DNA of 64,000 bases from Phormidium sp. FACHB-1136 (GTDB lineage Bacteria > Cyanobacteriota > Cyanobacteriia > Phormidesmidales > Phormidesmidaceae), in the NCBI RefSeq assembly GCF_014697375.1, contig NZ_JACJRS010000012.1, positions 16,279-80,278 of the forward strand, read 5' to 3'. The stretch's first letter is position 1. Each line of letters starts with the position of its first letter. Below are positions 46,666-55,839 of this stretch, piece by piece. A program made the position numbers and the translations under genes. The notes under the pieces are model-generated. The model was not told the DNA's origin and searched no databases. It was given only the letters and a program-made list of their open reading frames with translations.

Positions 46666-46995
46666 GATGGATGGCCCAATGAATGCAAAACGACGAATGC
46701 GAAAGATCTAACGTCACACCGTGAATGCGAGACGAGTACAGCAAGATATAAACAAACCTAACCTAATTTTTCCCGCAAGTTTGCCCAAGCCTGCCATGGC
46801 TGGGGAAAATGCTTCACGCTTCTTAAGGCATTGGGAGAATCTTAAACACAGTAGCGATAGAAACCGTAACGTTTCTTCGCCCCAGCCGATTGAACCGAGA
46901 TTCCCCAACCATGGATATGCCCTAGGCAAGGGGCTGAAGCCTCTTGTTGATAGGGAGTTTGTAGGAATGAATTGGCGGATGGTCGTAGGGTGAAC
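46666..46995. other. 330-bp intergenic region upstream of the GGDEF-EAL gene
   Basis: It contains AT-rich stretches (46740-46780), a likely promoter for the leftward GGDEF-EAL gene, and no convincing coding frame. It also holds the 3' end of the convergently placed DUF1499 leader. Nothing else recognised. Confidence 0.5.
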
Positions 46996-47520
46996 TTAGG
47001 CGGCAAAGGCGGATCGAATGGCTTCAATACGCTTGCGGTTCACGCCCAAATCCGACTCGCCTAGGCGGGAGGCGGATCGAACATGGATAACCGACTGGGC
47101 GGGGTCAACAGAGAATTCCACATCATCCACATAGCCCATCAGTGGGCTGGTGAATTCGGCGTAGAGATAGGTGTCGGTTTTCTCGATGATGGCGGTGCGG
47201 GGCATCCCAGTAATCACAGCCTCTAACTGGGCCAAGGCACTGGAAGCGTCGCCGCTGTAAGCCAGGGGGGCAATGGCGTGTTCGGCGTCGGGGTTACCCT
47301 GGCTCACCACGCAATTGGGCGAACCGGGGCAGGGGGAAAGCTGGCCGTTTTTGACGCCCAGATTACTGGGGCGTTGGCCCGCCAAGATCGAACCGAAGAA
47401 GGGTAGGGCAGCCATGGGCAGGGGGGGTGTGGGGGCAGCAAGGACAGGGGGAACAGCGGCAAAGACGAGTCCCAGGGATAGAACCAGGGCGCTGAATCGT
47501 CGTAGAAGGATTATTGGCAT
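46996..47520 (-). CDS. DUF1499 domain-containing exported protein
   Basis: A 174-aa protein with a signal peptide (LRRFSALVLSLGLVFAAVPPVLA). The mature part has LSPCPGSPNCVVSQG, the two-cysteine start of DUF1499, and then YLYAEFTSPLMGYVDDVEFSVD and VIHVRSASRLGESDLGVNRKRIEAIR, all family hallmarks. Function unknown. Start ATG 47520 gives a normal signal; the frame is open upstream but carries no typical signal there. Confidence 0.92.
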   Translation of the reverse strand: MPIILLRRFSALVLSLGLVFAAVPPVLAAPTPPLPMAALPFFGSILAGQRPSNLGVKNGQLSPCPGSPNCVVSQGNPDAEHAIAPLAYSGDASSALAQLEAVITGMPRTAIIEKTDTYLYAEFTSPLMGYVDDVEFSVDPAQSVIHVRSASRLGESDLGVNRKRIEAIRSAFAA

Positions 47521-47686
47521 AGGAGGCAAGGGGCAGTAGCCAAGTAATGAATAGTCGTGAACCGTACAGAGGTGGCCCAACGGTAGAGGGGCGGCAACGA
47601 AGATAGCGTCGGCGAGAAAACGTCACTCTTTGTAAGATAACAAAGGTTGACCGCTCACCTTGCTGTACCCAAAGTTCCAGGACACT

Positions 47687-49078
47687 ATGACCACTACCCT
47701 AGTCGCCCCCTCCGCCATAGCTGATCTGCTGCAACAACAGCGGGAGTTTTTTGCCACCGGAGTCACCCGCGAGGACGAGTTCCGGCTCACCCAACTGAAA
47801 AATCTGCGGCAGGCCGTGGTTCGCCACCAGGATGAGATTGTGGAGGCGGCTAGGATCGATTTAGGCCGTCCGGCCTTTGAGGGCTACTTTGAGGTAGGGG
47901 TGATCAGCGAACTGGATCATGCGATCAAACACCTGCGGGCTTGGATGCGACCCCGCAAGGTGTCGCTGCCCCTGAATCAGAAACCCGGATCGGCCTGGGT
48001 GCAGCCGGAACCCCTGGGAGTGGTGCTCGTTATCGGCCCCTGGAACTATCCGTTTCAGCTCATTATCTCACCCCTGATTGGCGCAATTGCGGCGGGCAAC
48101 TGCGCCATTCTGAAGCCCTCGGAATACGCCCCTGCCACATCCCAGATGTTGGCCAAGCTGGTGGCGGAAATATTTGACCCCGCCCATGTAGCCCTGGTGG
48201 AGGGTGGTGTAGAAACGGCCCAGGCTCTCCTGGCGGAACGGTTTGACCACATTCTCTTCACAGGTGGCGAACGGGTGGGCAAGGTGGTGATGCAGGCCGC
48301 CGCCCAACACCTCACGCCTGTGACCCTAGAACTGGGGGGCAAAAGCCCCTGCATCGTCACCCCCGACATTGACCTAGCGGTGACGGCCCGCCGCATTGTG
48401 TGGGGCAAATTTTTGAACGCGGGCCAAACCTGCATCGCACCGGATTATCTGCTGGTGCATGAAAGCATCAAACCCGCCCTAGTCGATGCCCTCAAGCAGC
48501 GCATCCAAGCTTGCTATGGCGACAACCCGGCCCAAAGCCCCGACCTATCCCGCATTGTTAACGAGGCGCAGTTTGATCGCCTGGTGGGTCTGCTGGATCG
48601 GGGCAATGTCCTGATCGGTGGCGACCACAGCCGTCCAGATCGCTTCATCGCCCCCACCCTAATCGACGGCCTCACCTGGGACGATCCGATCATGCAGGAG
48701 GAAATCTTCGGCCCCCTCCTGCCCATCCTTACCTACCGCACCCTGGATGAGGCCATCGCCGCCATTAATCAGCGCCCCAAACCCCTAACGACCTATCTTT
48801 TTGCTAAGGACAAAGCGACGCAAGATAAAGTGCTGCACCAAACCACCTCCGGATCCCTCTGTATTAACGACGTGATTTTGCAGGTGGCGGTGTGGGATCT
48901 ACCCTTTGGCGGCGTCGGCAACAGCGGCATCGGCCACTACCACGGCCCCCACAGCTTCAACACCTTTTCCCACCTCAAGGGTGTGCTGAAAAAGCCCTTC
49001 TGGATGGACTTGAACTGGCGCTACCCCCCCTACGAGGGCAAAATTCAACTGTTTAAGCGCTTCATCGGCCTATCCTAG
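47687..49078 (+). CDS. aldehyde dehydrogenase (class 3 type)
   Basis: A 463-aa NAD(P)-dependent aldehyde dehydrogenase. GPWNYPFQL, LKPSEYAPATSQ, FTGGERVGK, LELGGKSPCIV (general base Glu215) and NAGQTCIAPDY (nucleophile Cys249) are all present, followed by EEIFGPLLPIL. The C-terminal part (WRYPPYEGK) matches the short class 3 group. The closest cyanobacterial relatives, such as Synechocystis Slr0091, act on apocarotenals, alkanals and fatty aldehydes; this one may too. ATG 47687 is the natural start. Confidence 0.95.
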   Translation: MTTTLVAPSAIADLLQQQREFFATGVTREDEFRLTQLKNLRQAVVRHQDEIVEAARIDLGRPAFEGYFEVGVISELDHAIKHLRAWMRPRKVSLPLNQKPGSAWVQPEPLGVVLVIGPWNYPFQLIISPLIGAIAAGNCAILKPSEYAPATSQMLAKLVAEIFDPAHVALVEGGVETAQALLAERFDHILFTGGERVGKVVMQAAAQHLTPVTLELGGKSPCIVTPDIDLAVTARRIVWGKFLNAGQTCIAPDYLLVHESIKPALVDALKQRIQACYGDNPAQSPDLSRIVNEAQFDRLVGLLDRGNVLIGGDHSRPDRFIAPTLIDGLTWDDPIMQEEIFGPLLPILTYRTLDEAIAAINQRPKPLTTYLFAKDKATQDKVLHQTTSGSLCINDVILQVAVWDLPFGGVGNSGIGHYHGPHSFNTFSHLKGVLKKPFWMDLNWRYPPYEGKIQLFKRFIGLS

Positions 49079-49120
49079 ATCCAAGATGGGCCAGCCCCGC
49101 TGGGCCTCATACCAAATCAG

Positions 49121-49210
49121 AGTCCGAAAACCCCGATTCCCAGCCCCGCAAACCCTAGGGGCAAGGTATCCTCGCCCGCTGATACCGGGGGTAAAGAAAC
49201 CGGATTTAGT
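49121..49210 (-). repeat. dispersed intergenic repeat, family A, copy 3
   Basis: This copy aligns base for base over about 90 bp with the inverse of 4954-5048: the ends AATCAGAG.../...CCGGATTT and the core CCTCGCCCGCTGATACCGGGGG are present. It is the clearest copy for building a consensus. Confidence 0.85.
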
Positions 49211-49292
49211 CTAGGACGACGTTTTGCAAAAAACAGGGCTGATCGAAGGTTCGGGATCGGGTTCAGTCGTTGTTTATGTCGTTGCCTATATT

Positions 49293-49310
49293 GATTCAAT
49301 ATATTGAATC
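49293..49310 (+). promoter_or_regulatory. 18-bp perfect palindrome upstream of the chaperone cassette
   Basis: GATTCAATATATTGAATC is completely self-complementary and lies 72 bp before the first gene of the cassette. It could be an operator; it is AT-rich and could also overlap a -10 region. Confidence 0.55.
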
Positions 49311-49382
49311 CATGGATCAGTACCGTCTTTTCGACCGAGTATAGAGAAGCATTGCCGTTGCGTAGGGCAGGAGAGCTTAGCC

Positions 49383-51884
49383 TTGGCTAATCGTAAAGGA
49401 CTCCATCACAAGTTGCAGAATGCCGATGGGAACGCAGGTCTGGATCAACAGTTGCAAACACTCCTGACGCAACACCGCTATTCCCAGGCGTTGCGGCGGC
49501 TGCAACAGGCCCAAAAACGAGATCCCGACCTCTCCTGTGCCATCACCGAGGCCAGCATTTTGCGGCAGCAGGGGCGATACGAGTATGACCGAGGCCAGTA
49601 TGCCAAGGCTGAGGATGCCCTGGGTCAGGCTCTCGCCCTAAAACAGGACACGGAGGCCTACTACTGGCTAGCTAAAGCCTACCTAGCCCAGCACAAGGAA
49701 GCGGAGGCTCTGGAGTTGCTTCAGTCGGCCTTTGAGGCCAAGACCCTGCCGAAGGAATTGGGCGGCGCGTATCTCAAGCTGTTGATGCTGAATCAGCAAT
49801 TTGACCAGGTGGAGGCGCTGATTAAGACCCAGGCCAAGCGGTTCTATGCCACCCAACTGCACTGGGCTAGGGGCGCGTTGGCCCTCCACCATGGCGATCC
49901 TAAATCCGCCCTGGGCCACTTCAAAAAGATGGGCGATTCCGCCAGCCCTGGGGATCATAAACCCGCCTGGGAAGCCTATGCCTGCCACCAGTTGGGCGAT
50001 TGGTCAGCGGTGGAGCAACGGTTGGAGGTCTTCTCCTCCTCCTTCGGACGACCTGCCTTTGCACCCACCAGGCTTTTGCATCCAGCGGTGCTGCCGTTGC
50101 GGTTGGCCCTCGCGGCCAAAGGGGGTCGTCGCATTCGTGATCTGTACGACCTCAAAGCGCCGGATGCACCCCACCGCACCGAGGCCAAACTATTAGAGCT
50201 AGTGCACCTGTTGGAAAATGATAACGTCCACGATGCCGCCCATGTTCTGATCGATCTCTCGGATCGGGAAAGGGTGGCCTATCCCGAACTAAACGCCCTT
50301 GACCAGCCCATCCTGCGTTTAGCGGGGCAGCAAGCCCTGGAGCAGGGGCAGGTGGACTGCACCGTTAATTTTTGGAGTCGGGCGGTGGATCAGTCCGATT
50401 TTGACCCCCAGTTGGCGGTGCAGCTCTACCGGGTTTTGGAACGAGATCGGGACTGTCAGGCCTCCCAAAAGCTGGTGAACCAACTGTTGACCTGGGTGCA
50501 AAAGGCCGCCCAGAATGATCCCCAGGCTTGGCCCGATCAACGCCTGAAGCCGATTCAGGCCCAGTTGTACTGCTGGCTGGCTGATCAACAGATGAGCCTC
50601 CGCCGCTACCGCGATGCCGAGCGCAGTGTCCAGCGGGCGGCACAGTTGGCCCCAGAGCACCCGGAGGTGATCGGTCGTCAGGGGATGCAGTTATTTATCG
50701 ATGACAAGTCTTCAGAGGCCATTCCCCTGTTGACCCAAGCCCTAGAGGCGGGGTGCCAGTTCGAGGAGGTGTATTTCGCCTTAACGGACTGTCTGGAGAA
50801 AGACAAGGAGGCGTTGAAGGCAGCGCGGCGCAAGTTTGGCAAGCGCTTCGGCGACCTGAACGTGGATACAGAGGTGGAGATGCCCGACTGGGTGGAGGCT
50901 CTCAGTTTTCAGTACTACGAGGTGATGGAGCAGTTTGTCTTCAACAGCGAGACCCTATCACCGCCCCTCAAAGCAGTGGGAATCTTTCTAGGTGCCGCTG
51001 AGGGAGACCCCAGCAGTAGCCAGAAGATTGGCCTTGATCTAGACGCGGCGGTGGCCGATTGGGATCAATTGCTGGCGAGCCATGACCCCAGCCAGCAGGT
51101 GGATATTCTAACGGCCATTTACCTGGTGATGCAGCAGCATGGTCGCCGCAACCAAAAGGGGCTAACCGCCCAGCAAAGTCGCTATGCCCAGCAGATTTTT
51201 GAGTTGATCCCCACCGTGCCGGAGGCCAACCTCGCCCACCTAATGCTGTTGCCCCTGAAGAAGCTTTCCAAGGAACGCCTCGCCCTGGCGGTAACGGCTA
51301 GCCTGCGCCTTTCCCCCCAGCCGGGGCAGTTGCTTGCCCAGGCCCAGTTGCGGCTCAGTTGGTTTGTCCATAATGCGGCCCTGGCCCCCTTCATTGAAGA
51401 CTACCTCCGCCAGGATCCCCAAAATCCGCTGCTGTTGCTGGCCAAGGCCACCCTCCATCCCCGCAACTCCCGCGACTACCAACGGCTCTACGACGAAGGC
51501 TTTGACCTGGCCCGCCGCCTGCAAGACGCCGCCGCCCTGCAAGCCTGTCGCGAACAGGACTGGTTGAAGGCCCAAGACATGACCCGCCGCGCCGTGTCGG
51601 GTAACCTCGATGCCCTGGATAACCCCAACCCTGCGGCCATCATCAATATTTTGAAAAATATGTTCGAGGAGCAGATGGGAACCCAAGTTCCCCCGGAGGT
51701 GTTTGCCCAAATGCTGCCGGAACTGATGGCGGGCGGGGGCAGCGGGGATTGGAACCCCTTTCTAGAAGGCTTTGACGACGACGATGAAGACTTTGAGGAC
51801 GACGACGATATCCCGCCCTTCTTCCCACCCGATATCAAGAAGTTTTCTAAGTCAAAAAAACGCAAACCCTGGTATGAACTCTAG
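49383..51884 (+). CDS. tetratricopeptide-repeat protein with acidic C-terminus
   Basis: An 833-aa protein. The N-terminal part has several TPR-like helical pairs (for example GRYEYDRGQYAKAEDALGQALAL, DTEAYYWLAKAYLAQHKEAEALELLQSAFE, YRDAERSVQRAAQLAPEHPEV), interrupted by longer helical linkers. The final 110 residues include NILKNMFEEQMG and a run of some 16 Asp/Glu residues, then a basic KKFSKSKKRK end. No enzymatic motif. TTG 49383 with CAGGAG 9 bp upstream is the likely start; no ATG fits. It is the first gene of a cassette with J-like, GrpE-like and Hsp70-like products, so a client- or chaperone-docking role is plausible. Confidence 0.85.
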   Translation: MANRKGLHHKLQNADGNAGLDQQLQTLLTQHRYSQALRRLQQAQKRDPDLSCAITEASILRQQGRYEYDRGQYAKAEDALGQALALKQDTEAYYWLAKAYLAQHKEAEALELLQSAFEAKTLPKELGGAYLKLLMLNQQFDQVEALIKTQAKRFYATQLHWARGALALHHGDPKSALGHFKKMGDSASPGDHKPAWEAYACHQLGDWSAVEQRLEVFSSSFGRPAFAPTRLLHPAVLPLRLALAAKGGRRIRDLYDLKAPDAPHRTEAKLLELVHLLENDNVHDAAHVLIDLSDRERVAYPELNALDQPILRLAGQQALEQGQVDCTVNFWSRAVDQSDFDPQLAVQLYRVLERDRDCQASQKLVNQLLTWVQKAAQNDPQAWPDQRLKPIQAQLYCWLADQQMSLRRYRDAERSVQRAAQLAPEHPEVIGRQGMQLFIDDKSSEAIPLLTQALEAGCQFEEVYFALTDCLEKDKEALKAARRKFGKRFGDLNVDTEVEMPDWVEALSFQYYEVMEQFVFNSETLSPPLKAVGIFLGAAEGDPSSSQKIGLDLDAAVADWDQLLASHDPSQQVDILTAIYLVMQQHGRRNQKGLTAQQSRYAQQIFELIPTVPEANLAHLMLLPLKKLSKERLALAVTASLRLSPQPGQLLAQAQLRLSWFVHNAALAPFIEDYLRQDPQNPLLLLAKATLHPRNSRDYQRLYDEGFDLARRLQDAAALQACREQDWLKAQDMTRRAVSGNLDALDNPNPAAIINILKNMFEEQMGTQVPPEVFAQMLPELMAGGGSGDWNPFLEGFDDDDEDFEDDDDIPPFFPPDIKKFSKSKKRKPWYEL

Positions 51885-51952
51885 CGGGCGGGGAGACTCT
51901 GCCCCTCCCCAATCCCAATCCCTGATTCCCATCCCCATCGCCAATCCTCACC

Positions 51953-52246
51953 ATGCAAGAGCATTACGACCGCCTCGGCCTTGTCCCCGGAGCCACCCCC
52001 GCCGACATCAAAGCGGCCTATCATAGCAAGCTGAAGGAATTTCCGGCCCATAGCCATCCGGAAGACTTCAAGGCGATTCGCGCTGCCTACGAGGTTCTGC
52101 GCAAAGGGCCGAAGCCGGAGGCGGATTTCTTTGCCGTGGTTCCCATTCAGGCCACCCTCGATACCACCTTGCTAGAACCCATGCGGGAACGGGCGATGGC
52201 CGCCGTGGAGATAACCTTAGACGATCTGATTCGGCTGACCTTTTAG
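51953..52246 (+). CDS. J-domain-like protein lacking the HPD motif
   Basis: A 97-aa protein whose first 55 residues follow the J-domain pattern: HYDRLGLVPGATPADIKAAYHSKLKEF, then FKAIRAAYEVLR. The loop that normally reads HPD is FPAHSHPEDF here, so the residues that trigger Hsp70 ATPase are replaced. The remaining 40 residues are an alpha-helical tail. Similar forms exist in other cyanobacteria. It starts 68 bp after the TPR gene. Confidence 0.8.
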   Translation: MQEHYDRLGLVPGATPADIKAAYHSKLKEFPAHSHPEDFKAIRAAYEVLRKGPKPEADFFAVVPIQATLDTTLLEPMRERAMAAVEITLDDLIRLTF

Positions 52247-52286
52247 CTCGGTTACACTGGTTGATGCGTTTTGCCCCTGTTTCACA

Positions 52287-52829
52287 ATGACCCGATCCCC
52301 CAGAGACCTGGCCCAACAAAAAATTCAGCTTCGCAAACAGCAGGAATCCCTACTGCGCGATTTGTTGACGGTGGTGGATGCCCTCGATCATGCCGCCGAC
52401 CATTGGCACCAGGCGGACAGTTCCCAGCCGTCAGCCCAGTCCCCAGCCCAGGGGCAGCCGGATCCTGAGGCACCCCTACCCCAATGGCAACGCTGGCGGC
52501 AGTGGTTGGGCCAATGTCCGCTGGTGGCCCCAGCCCCCCTGGCTCCGCCCCCCACCGACGCCCTAACCGATGTGGTGGCCAGTGCCCGCCAAGGGATTGA
52601 CCTGATTCGCGACTCGATGCTGACGGTGCTGAGCCAACATCAGATTGTGCCCCTGCCCGCCCGAGGCCATCCCTTTGACCCCAACCAAATGCACGCCCTA
52701 GGTCAGCGGGTGGATACCACCTGTGACCCGAATACGGTGGTGCAGGAGGTGGTGCGCGGCTATCGCTGGCAGGATCGAGTGCTGCGGGAGGCCCAGGTGA
52801 TTGTGGCGGTTCCGCCCAGCCAGGACTAG
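52287..52829 (+). CDS. GrpE-like nucleotide exchange factor
   Basis: A 180-aa protein. The last 70 residues match the GrpE beta-wing region: PLPARGHPFDPNQMHALGQRV, then VVQEVVRGYRWQDRVLREAQVIVA. Upstream is a shortened helical part (ESLLRDLLTVVDALDHAADHW) interrupted by a Pro/Gln-rich segment of about 50 residues. Ordinary GrpE has a long continuous N-terminal helix, so this is a compact version. It begins 40 bp after the J-like gene. Confidence 0.83.
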   Translation: MTRSPRDLAQQKIQLRKQQESLLRDLLTVVDALDHAADHWHQADSSQPSAQSPAQGQPDPEAPLPQWQRWRQWLGQCPLVAPAPLAPPPTDALTDVVASARQGIDLIRDSMLTVLSQHQIVPLPARGHPFDPNQMHALGQRVDTTCDPNTVVQEVVRGYRWQDRVLREAQVIVAVPPSQD

Positions 52830-52918
52830 AGGACTTCCCCCGCCTAGCGGTAGGGCACCGCCCACCAACCGTTCTGTTTTTCGTGATCTGTACCCATAAG
52901 CACCTTGAGAGTGACCCC

Positions 52919-54553
52919 ATGGCCCCCGTTGTCGGTATCGATTTAGGCACCACCAATTCCCTGATTGCTACCCTGGAGGAGGGCCAACCCTGGGTCATCC
53001 CCGATGATGACGGCAACCTGTTGCTGCCGTCCTACGTGGGTATGGACGATGCGGGGCAACTGCTGGTGGGAGCCGCCGCCCGCCGCCAGTATGCCGCCGC
53101 CCCAGAGCGCACCATCAAGTCCATCAAGCGGCAGATGGGCACCGCCTACACCGCCACCCTGGGCGATCAATCCTATCGACCCCAGGAAATTTCCGCCATC
53201 ATCCTACGCGCCCTGAAGCAGCGGGCCGAAGCCATGCTGGATGAAGCCATCACCCAGGCGGTAATCACCGTCCCCGCCTACTTCACGGATGCCCAGCGAC
53301 AGGCCACCAAGGAAGCCGGGGAGATTGCGGGTTTTGAGGTGCTGCAAATTCTCAATGAACCTACCGCAGCGGCCCTGGTGTTTGACATCGACAGCGACGA
53401 GAGCGAGACCGTGCTGGTCTATGACCTAGGCGGCGGCACCTTTGATGTCTCCATCGTGGAAATTACGGGCGATGTTACCGAAGTCCTGGCCAGCCACGGC
53501 AACAACCGCCTCGGTGGCGATGACTTTGACCGTCAGTTGCAGCGCCACCTGGCCGACCGCTTTTTGCAAATCCACGATACCGAACTGCCCGACGATGCCG
53601 CCATCCAGGCGCGGCTGTTGCAGGCGGCGGAACAGGCCAAAATTGCCCTCAGCGACCATGCCTTTACCACCGTGCGCGAACCCTTTTTGATTAGCCAAGG
53701 GGAAACCGCCCTGCACCTGGAAACCGATATTTCCCGCGAAGACTTTGAATCCCTAATCAAACCCCTGCTGAAGGAAACCCTAGAGGCCATCGACCGCGCC
53801 CTCAGCGATGCCGACCTGACTGTGGAGGACATTGACCGGGCCATTCTGGTGGGTGGATCCACCCGCATTCCCCTGGTGCAGCAGTTGGTGGAAGATCACC
53901 TGCTCGGCACCCCCGTCAGCAGCTTTGAACCCGACCTCTGCGTGGGCCTAGGGGCGGCGCTGCAAGCGGGGGTGCTCTCTGGGGCGGCGGTGGAGAGCAT
54001 CCTGGTGGATGTCAGCCCCCACTCCCTGGGCATTGCAGCGGTGATGGATACCGAGTTTGGGCCAATGCCCGGTCTGTTCAGCCCGATTATTCCGCGCAAT
54101 AGCGTCATCCCCACCTCCCGTTCCCAGGTGTACTACACCGCCGCCAATGGCCAGAGCACCGTGGAAATCGAAGTTTTCCAGGGCGAAAACCCCATTGCCA
54201 AGGAAAATGTGCCCCTCGGTTCCTTCCTCGTGGAGGGCATTCCCCCCAAACCCGCCGGAGCCGTTCAGGTGGAGGTTCATTTCGACTTTGACATTAACGG
54301 CATTTTGACCGTCACCGCCACCGAAAAAAGCCAGGGCCAACAGCAGTCCCTCGTGGTCAACGATACCCAAACCGGGCGGCTCTCCAGCCACGAACTGCGC
54401 CAGTCTAGGGAGAATATCGCCTCATTGTTTGAGGCGCTCGCGCACCTGGCCGAGGATGAGGACGCCGAGGACGCCGAGGAGGAGGAGGATAACGCGAGTG
54501 ACAACGGTGGCCACTGGATTGACGTAGAGGCCACCACGGACGAATCCGAGTAG
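52919..54553 (+). CDS. Hsp70-like chaperone with shortened lid
   Basis: A 544-aa Hsp70. The nucleotide-binding domain is complete: [30 protein letters not shown] and [10 protein letters not shown]. The linker/substrate domain begins near residue 363 ([10 protein letters not shown]) and includes [22 protein letters not shown] and [11 protein letters not shown]. After a short helix ([24 protein letters not shown]) comes an acidic tail rich in Glu and Asp; most of the alpha-helical lid of DnaK (about 100 residues) is missing. ATG 52919 begins the family start; an upstream GTG adds an unlikely leader. Last gene of the chaperone cassette. Confidence 0.92.
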   Translation: MAPVVGIDLGTTNSLIATLEEGQPWVIPDDDGNLLLPSYVGMDDAGQLLVGAAARRQYAAAPERTIKSIKRQMGTAYTATLGDQSYRPQEISAIILRALKQRAEAMLDEAITQAVITVPAYFTDAQRQATKEAGEIAGFEVLQILNEPTAAALVFDIDSDESETVLVYDLGGGTFDVSIVEITGDVTEVLASHGNNRLGGDDFDRQLQRHLADRFLQIHDTELPDDAAIQARLLQAAEQAKIALSDHAFTTVREPFLISQGETALHLETDISREDFESLIKPLLKETLEAIDRALSDADLTVEDIDRAILVGGSTRIPLVQQLVEDHLLGTPVSSFEPDLCVGLGAALQAGVLSGAAVESILVDVSPHSLGIAAVMDTEFGPMPGLFSPIIPRNSVIPTSRSQVYYTAANGQSTVEIEVFQGENPIAKENVPLGSFLVEGIPPKPAGAVQVEVHFDFDINGILTVTATEKSQGQQQSLVVNDTQTGRLSSHELRQSRENIASLFEALAHLAEDEDAEDAEEEEDNASDNGGHWIDVEATTDESE

Positions 54554-54600
54554 GGCCACACCAGATACCCAGGTCAGTCGCCGCTGTTTGGAGAAACTCG

Positions 54601-54680
54601 CTTGTTTGTCCCGCCCCGCAAACCCTAGGGTCAAGGTATCCTCGCCCGCTGATACCGGGGGGCAACAAGCCGAATTTCGG
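54601..54680 (-). repeat. dispersed intergenic repeat, family A, copy 4
   Basis: It shares the core CCTCGCCCGCTGATACCGGGG and the AAACCCTAGGG block with copy 3 and the AAGCCGAATTT end. It lies just after the Hsp70 gene, next to the 54698-54711 half of family B. Confidence 0.82.
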
Positions 54681-54741
54681 ATCAGCCCTGTTAACCCTTT
54701 GACAGGCTCAGGGCAAACGGTGCTGGTGGGATGCACGACCC

Positions 54742-55521
54742 CTACAGAATTTGGGAGAGGAACTTCTGGGTGCGGTCTTCGCGGGGGTTGCTGAAAAATT
54801 CCTGGGGGGTGTTTTCTTCCACCAGATAGCCGCCATCCATCAGCACCACGCGGTCGGCCACCTCGCGGGCAAAGCCCACTTCGTGGGTGACGCACACCAT
54901 GGTCATGCCGGAGTCGGCTAGGGTACGCATCACGTCTAGCACCTCCCGCACCATTTCCGGGTCGAGGGCGGAGGTGGGTTCATCAAACAGCATCACTTTA
55001 GGTTCCATGGCCAGGGAACGGGCGATGGCCACCCGTTGTTGTTGCCCACCGGACAGTTGCCCCGGAAATTTGTGGGCCTGTTCCAAAATACCCACCCGTT
55101 CTAAAAGCTGCATGGCCTTTTCCTGGGCCTGGGCCTTGGGCCAGCGGCGCACCCAAATGGGGGCCAGGGTGACGTTTTGTAGCACCGTGAGGTGGGGAAA
55201 CAGGTTGAACTGCTGGAACACCATGCCCACTTCCCGCCGGATGGCTTCGATGTTTTTGAGGTCGTGGGAAATGGTGATGCCGTCTACCTCGATGGTGCCC
55301 TTTTGGTAGGGTTCTAGGGCGTTAAAGGTACGAATGAAGGTGGATTTACCCGACCCAGACGGCCCCATCACCACCAGTACCTCGCCTTTATAGACGGTCA
55401 TGCTAACGCCCTTAAGGACGTGGAAGCCGTTGTCATACCACTTTTCCACATCGCGGGCAACGATAACAGGTTCCATGCCCGCCTTTTGGGTCGATGGCTG
55501 CTCCGTCTGATACTGTGTCAT
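54742..55521 (-). CDS. polar amino acid ABC transporter ATP-binding protein
   Basis: A 259-aa ATPase with Walker [11 protein letters not shown]-loop [17 protein letters not shown], signature LSGGQQQR and Walker [14 protein letters not shown], typical of the GlnQ/AapP group. It couples ATP hydrolysis to import by the two permeases encoded upstream (to the right) on the same strand. It matches the Nat-II/Aap-type systems of cyanobacteria (NatF-NatG-NatH-BgtA). A 318-bp gap with a dyad separates it from the permease gene. Confidence 0.95.
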   Translation of the reverse strand: MTQYQTEQPSTQKAGMEPVIVARDVEKWYDNGFHVLKGVSMTVYKGEVLVVMGPSGSGKSTFIRTFNALEPYQKGTIEVDGITISHDLKNIEAIRREVGMVFQQFNLFPHLTVLQNVTLAPIWVRRWPKAQAQEKAMQLLERVGILEQAHKFPGQLSGGQQQRVAIARSLAMEPKVMLFDEPTSALDPEMVREVLDVMRTLADSGMTMVCVTHEVGFAREVADRVVLMDGGYLVEENTPQEFFSNPREDRTQKFLSQIL

Positions 55522-55839
55522 GGACTTTTTCCCCTAATATTGCGCCTTTTTAGGCCGCTAAACAGCGTTGATCAAGACTGTTGAACTGGCGTATGGACGG
55601 GCTCAAGGGTTGACTTGGCCCAGCGTTTTCAGTGGCCCAGTGGCCCCCACCTTAGCCGAGGTACTGCCTATTTTGCCTTAACCGTAGGTGGTTTCGGGAC
55701 GGCAAACTGTTAACTGTTACACGACGTTATTTCCTCGCTGGCTGTTATCGTCCCGATTGCCCCTTAACCTGCCTCCCGTCACGATGTCGTGTTCATCCAT
55801 GGTGGCTATTCATCACCGCCATGGGACATCGATGCTGGA
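55522..55839. other. 318-bp gap between permease and ATPase genes
   Basis: Long for an operon interior. It contains a stem-loop candidate, CCATGGTGG / CCGCCATGG (about 55798-55825, one wobble pair), near the end of the permease gene. There is no T-run. A separate promoter for the ATPase gene could lie here. Confidence 0.5.

Larger units (their letters stand above)
49079..49382. other. 304-bp intergenic region with repeat A copy and an 18-bp palindrome
   Basis: It holds the family A repeat at 49121-49210 and the GATTCAATATATTGAATC palindrome, followed by the promoter side of the chaperone cassette. The AT-rich 49270-49310 stretch contrasts with the flanks. Confidence 0.6.

Noticed and set aside
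46721..46993. 90-codon plus-strand frame between the GGDEF-EAL and DUF1499 genes
   Set aside because: Poor codon use and no ribosome site; the region fits a promoter better.
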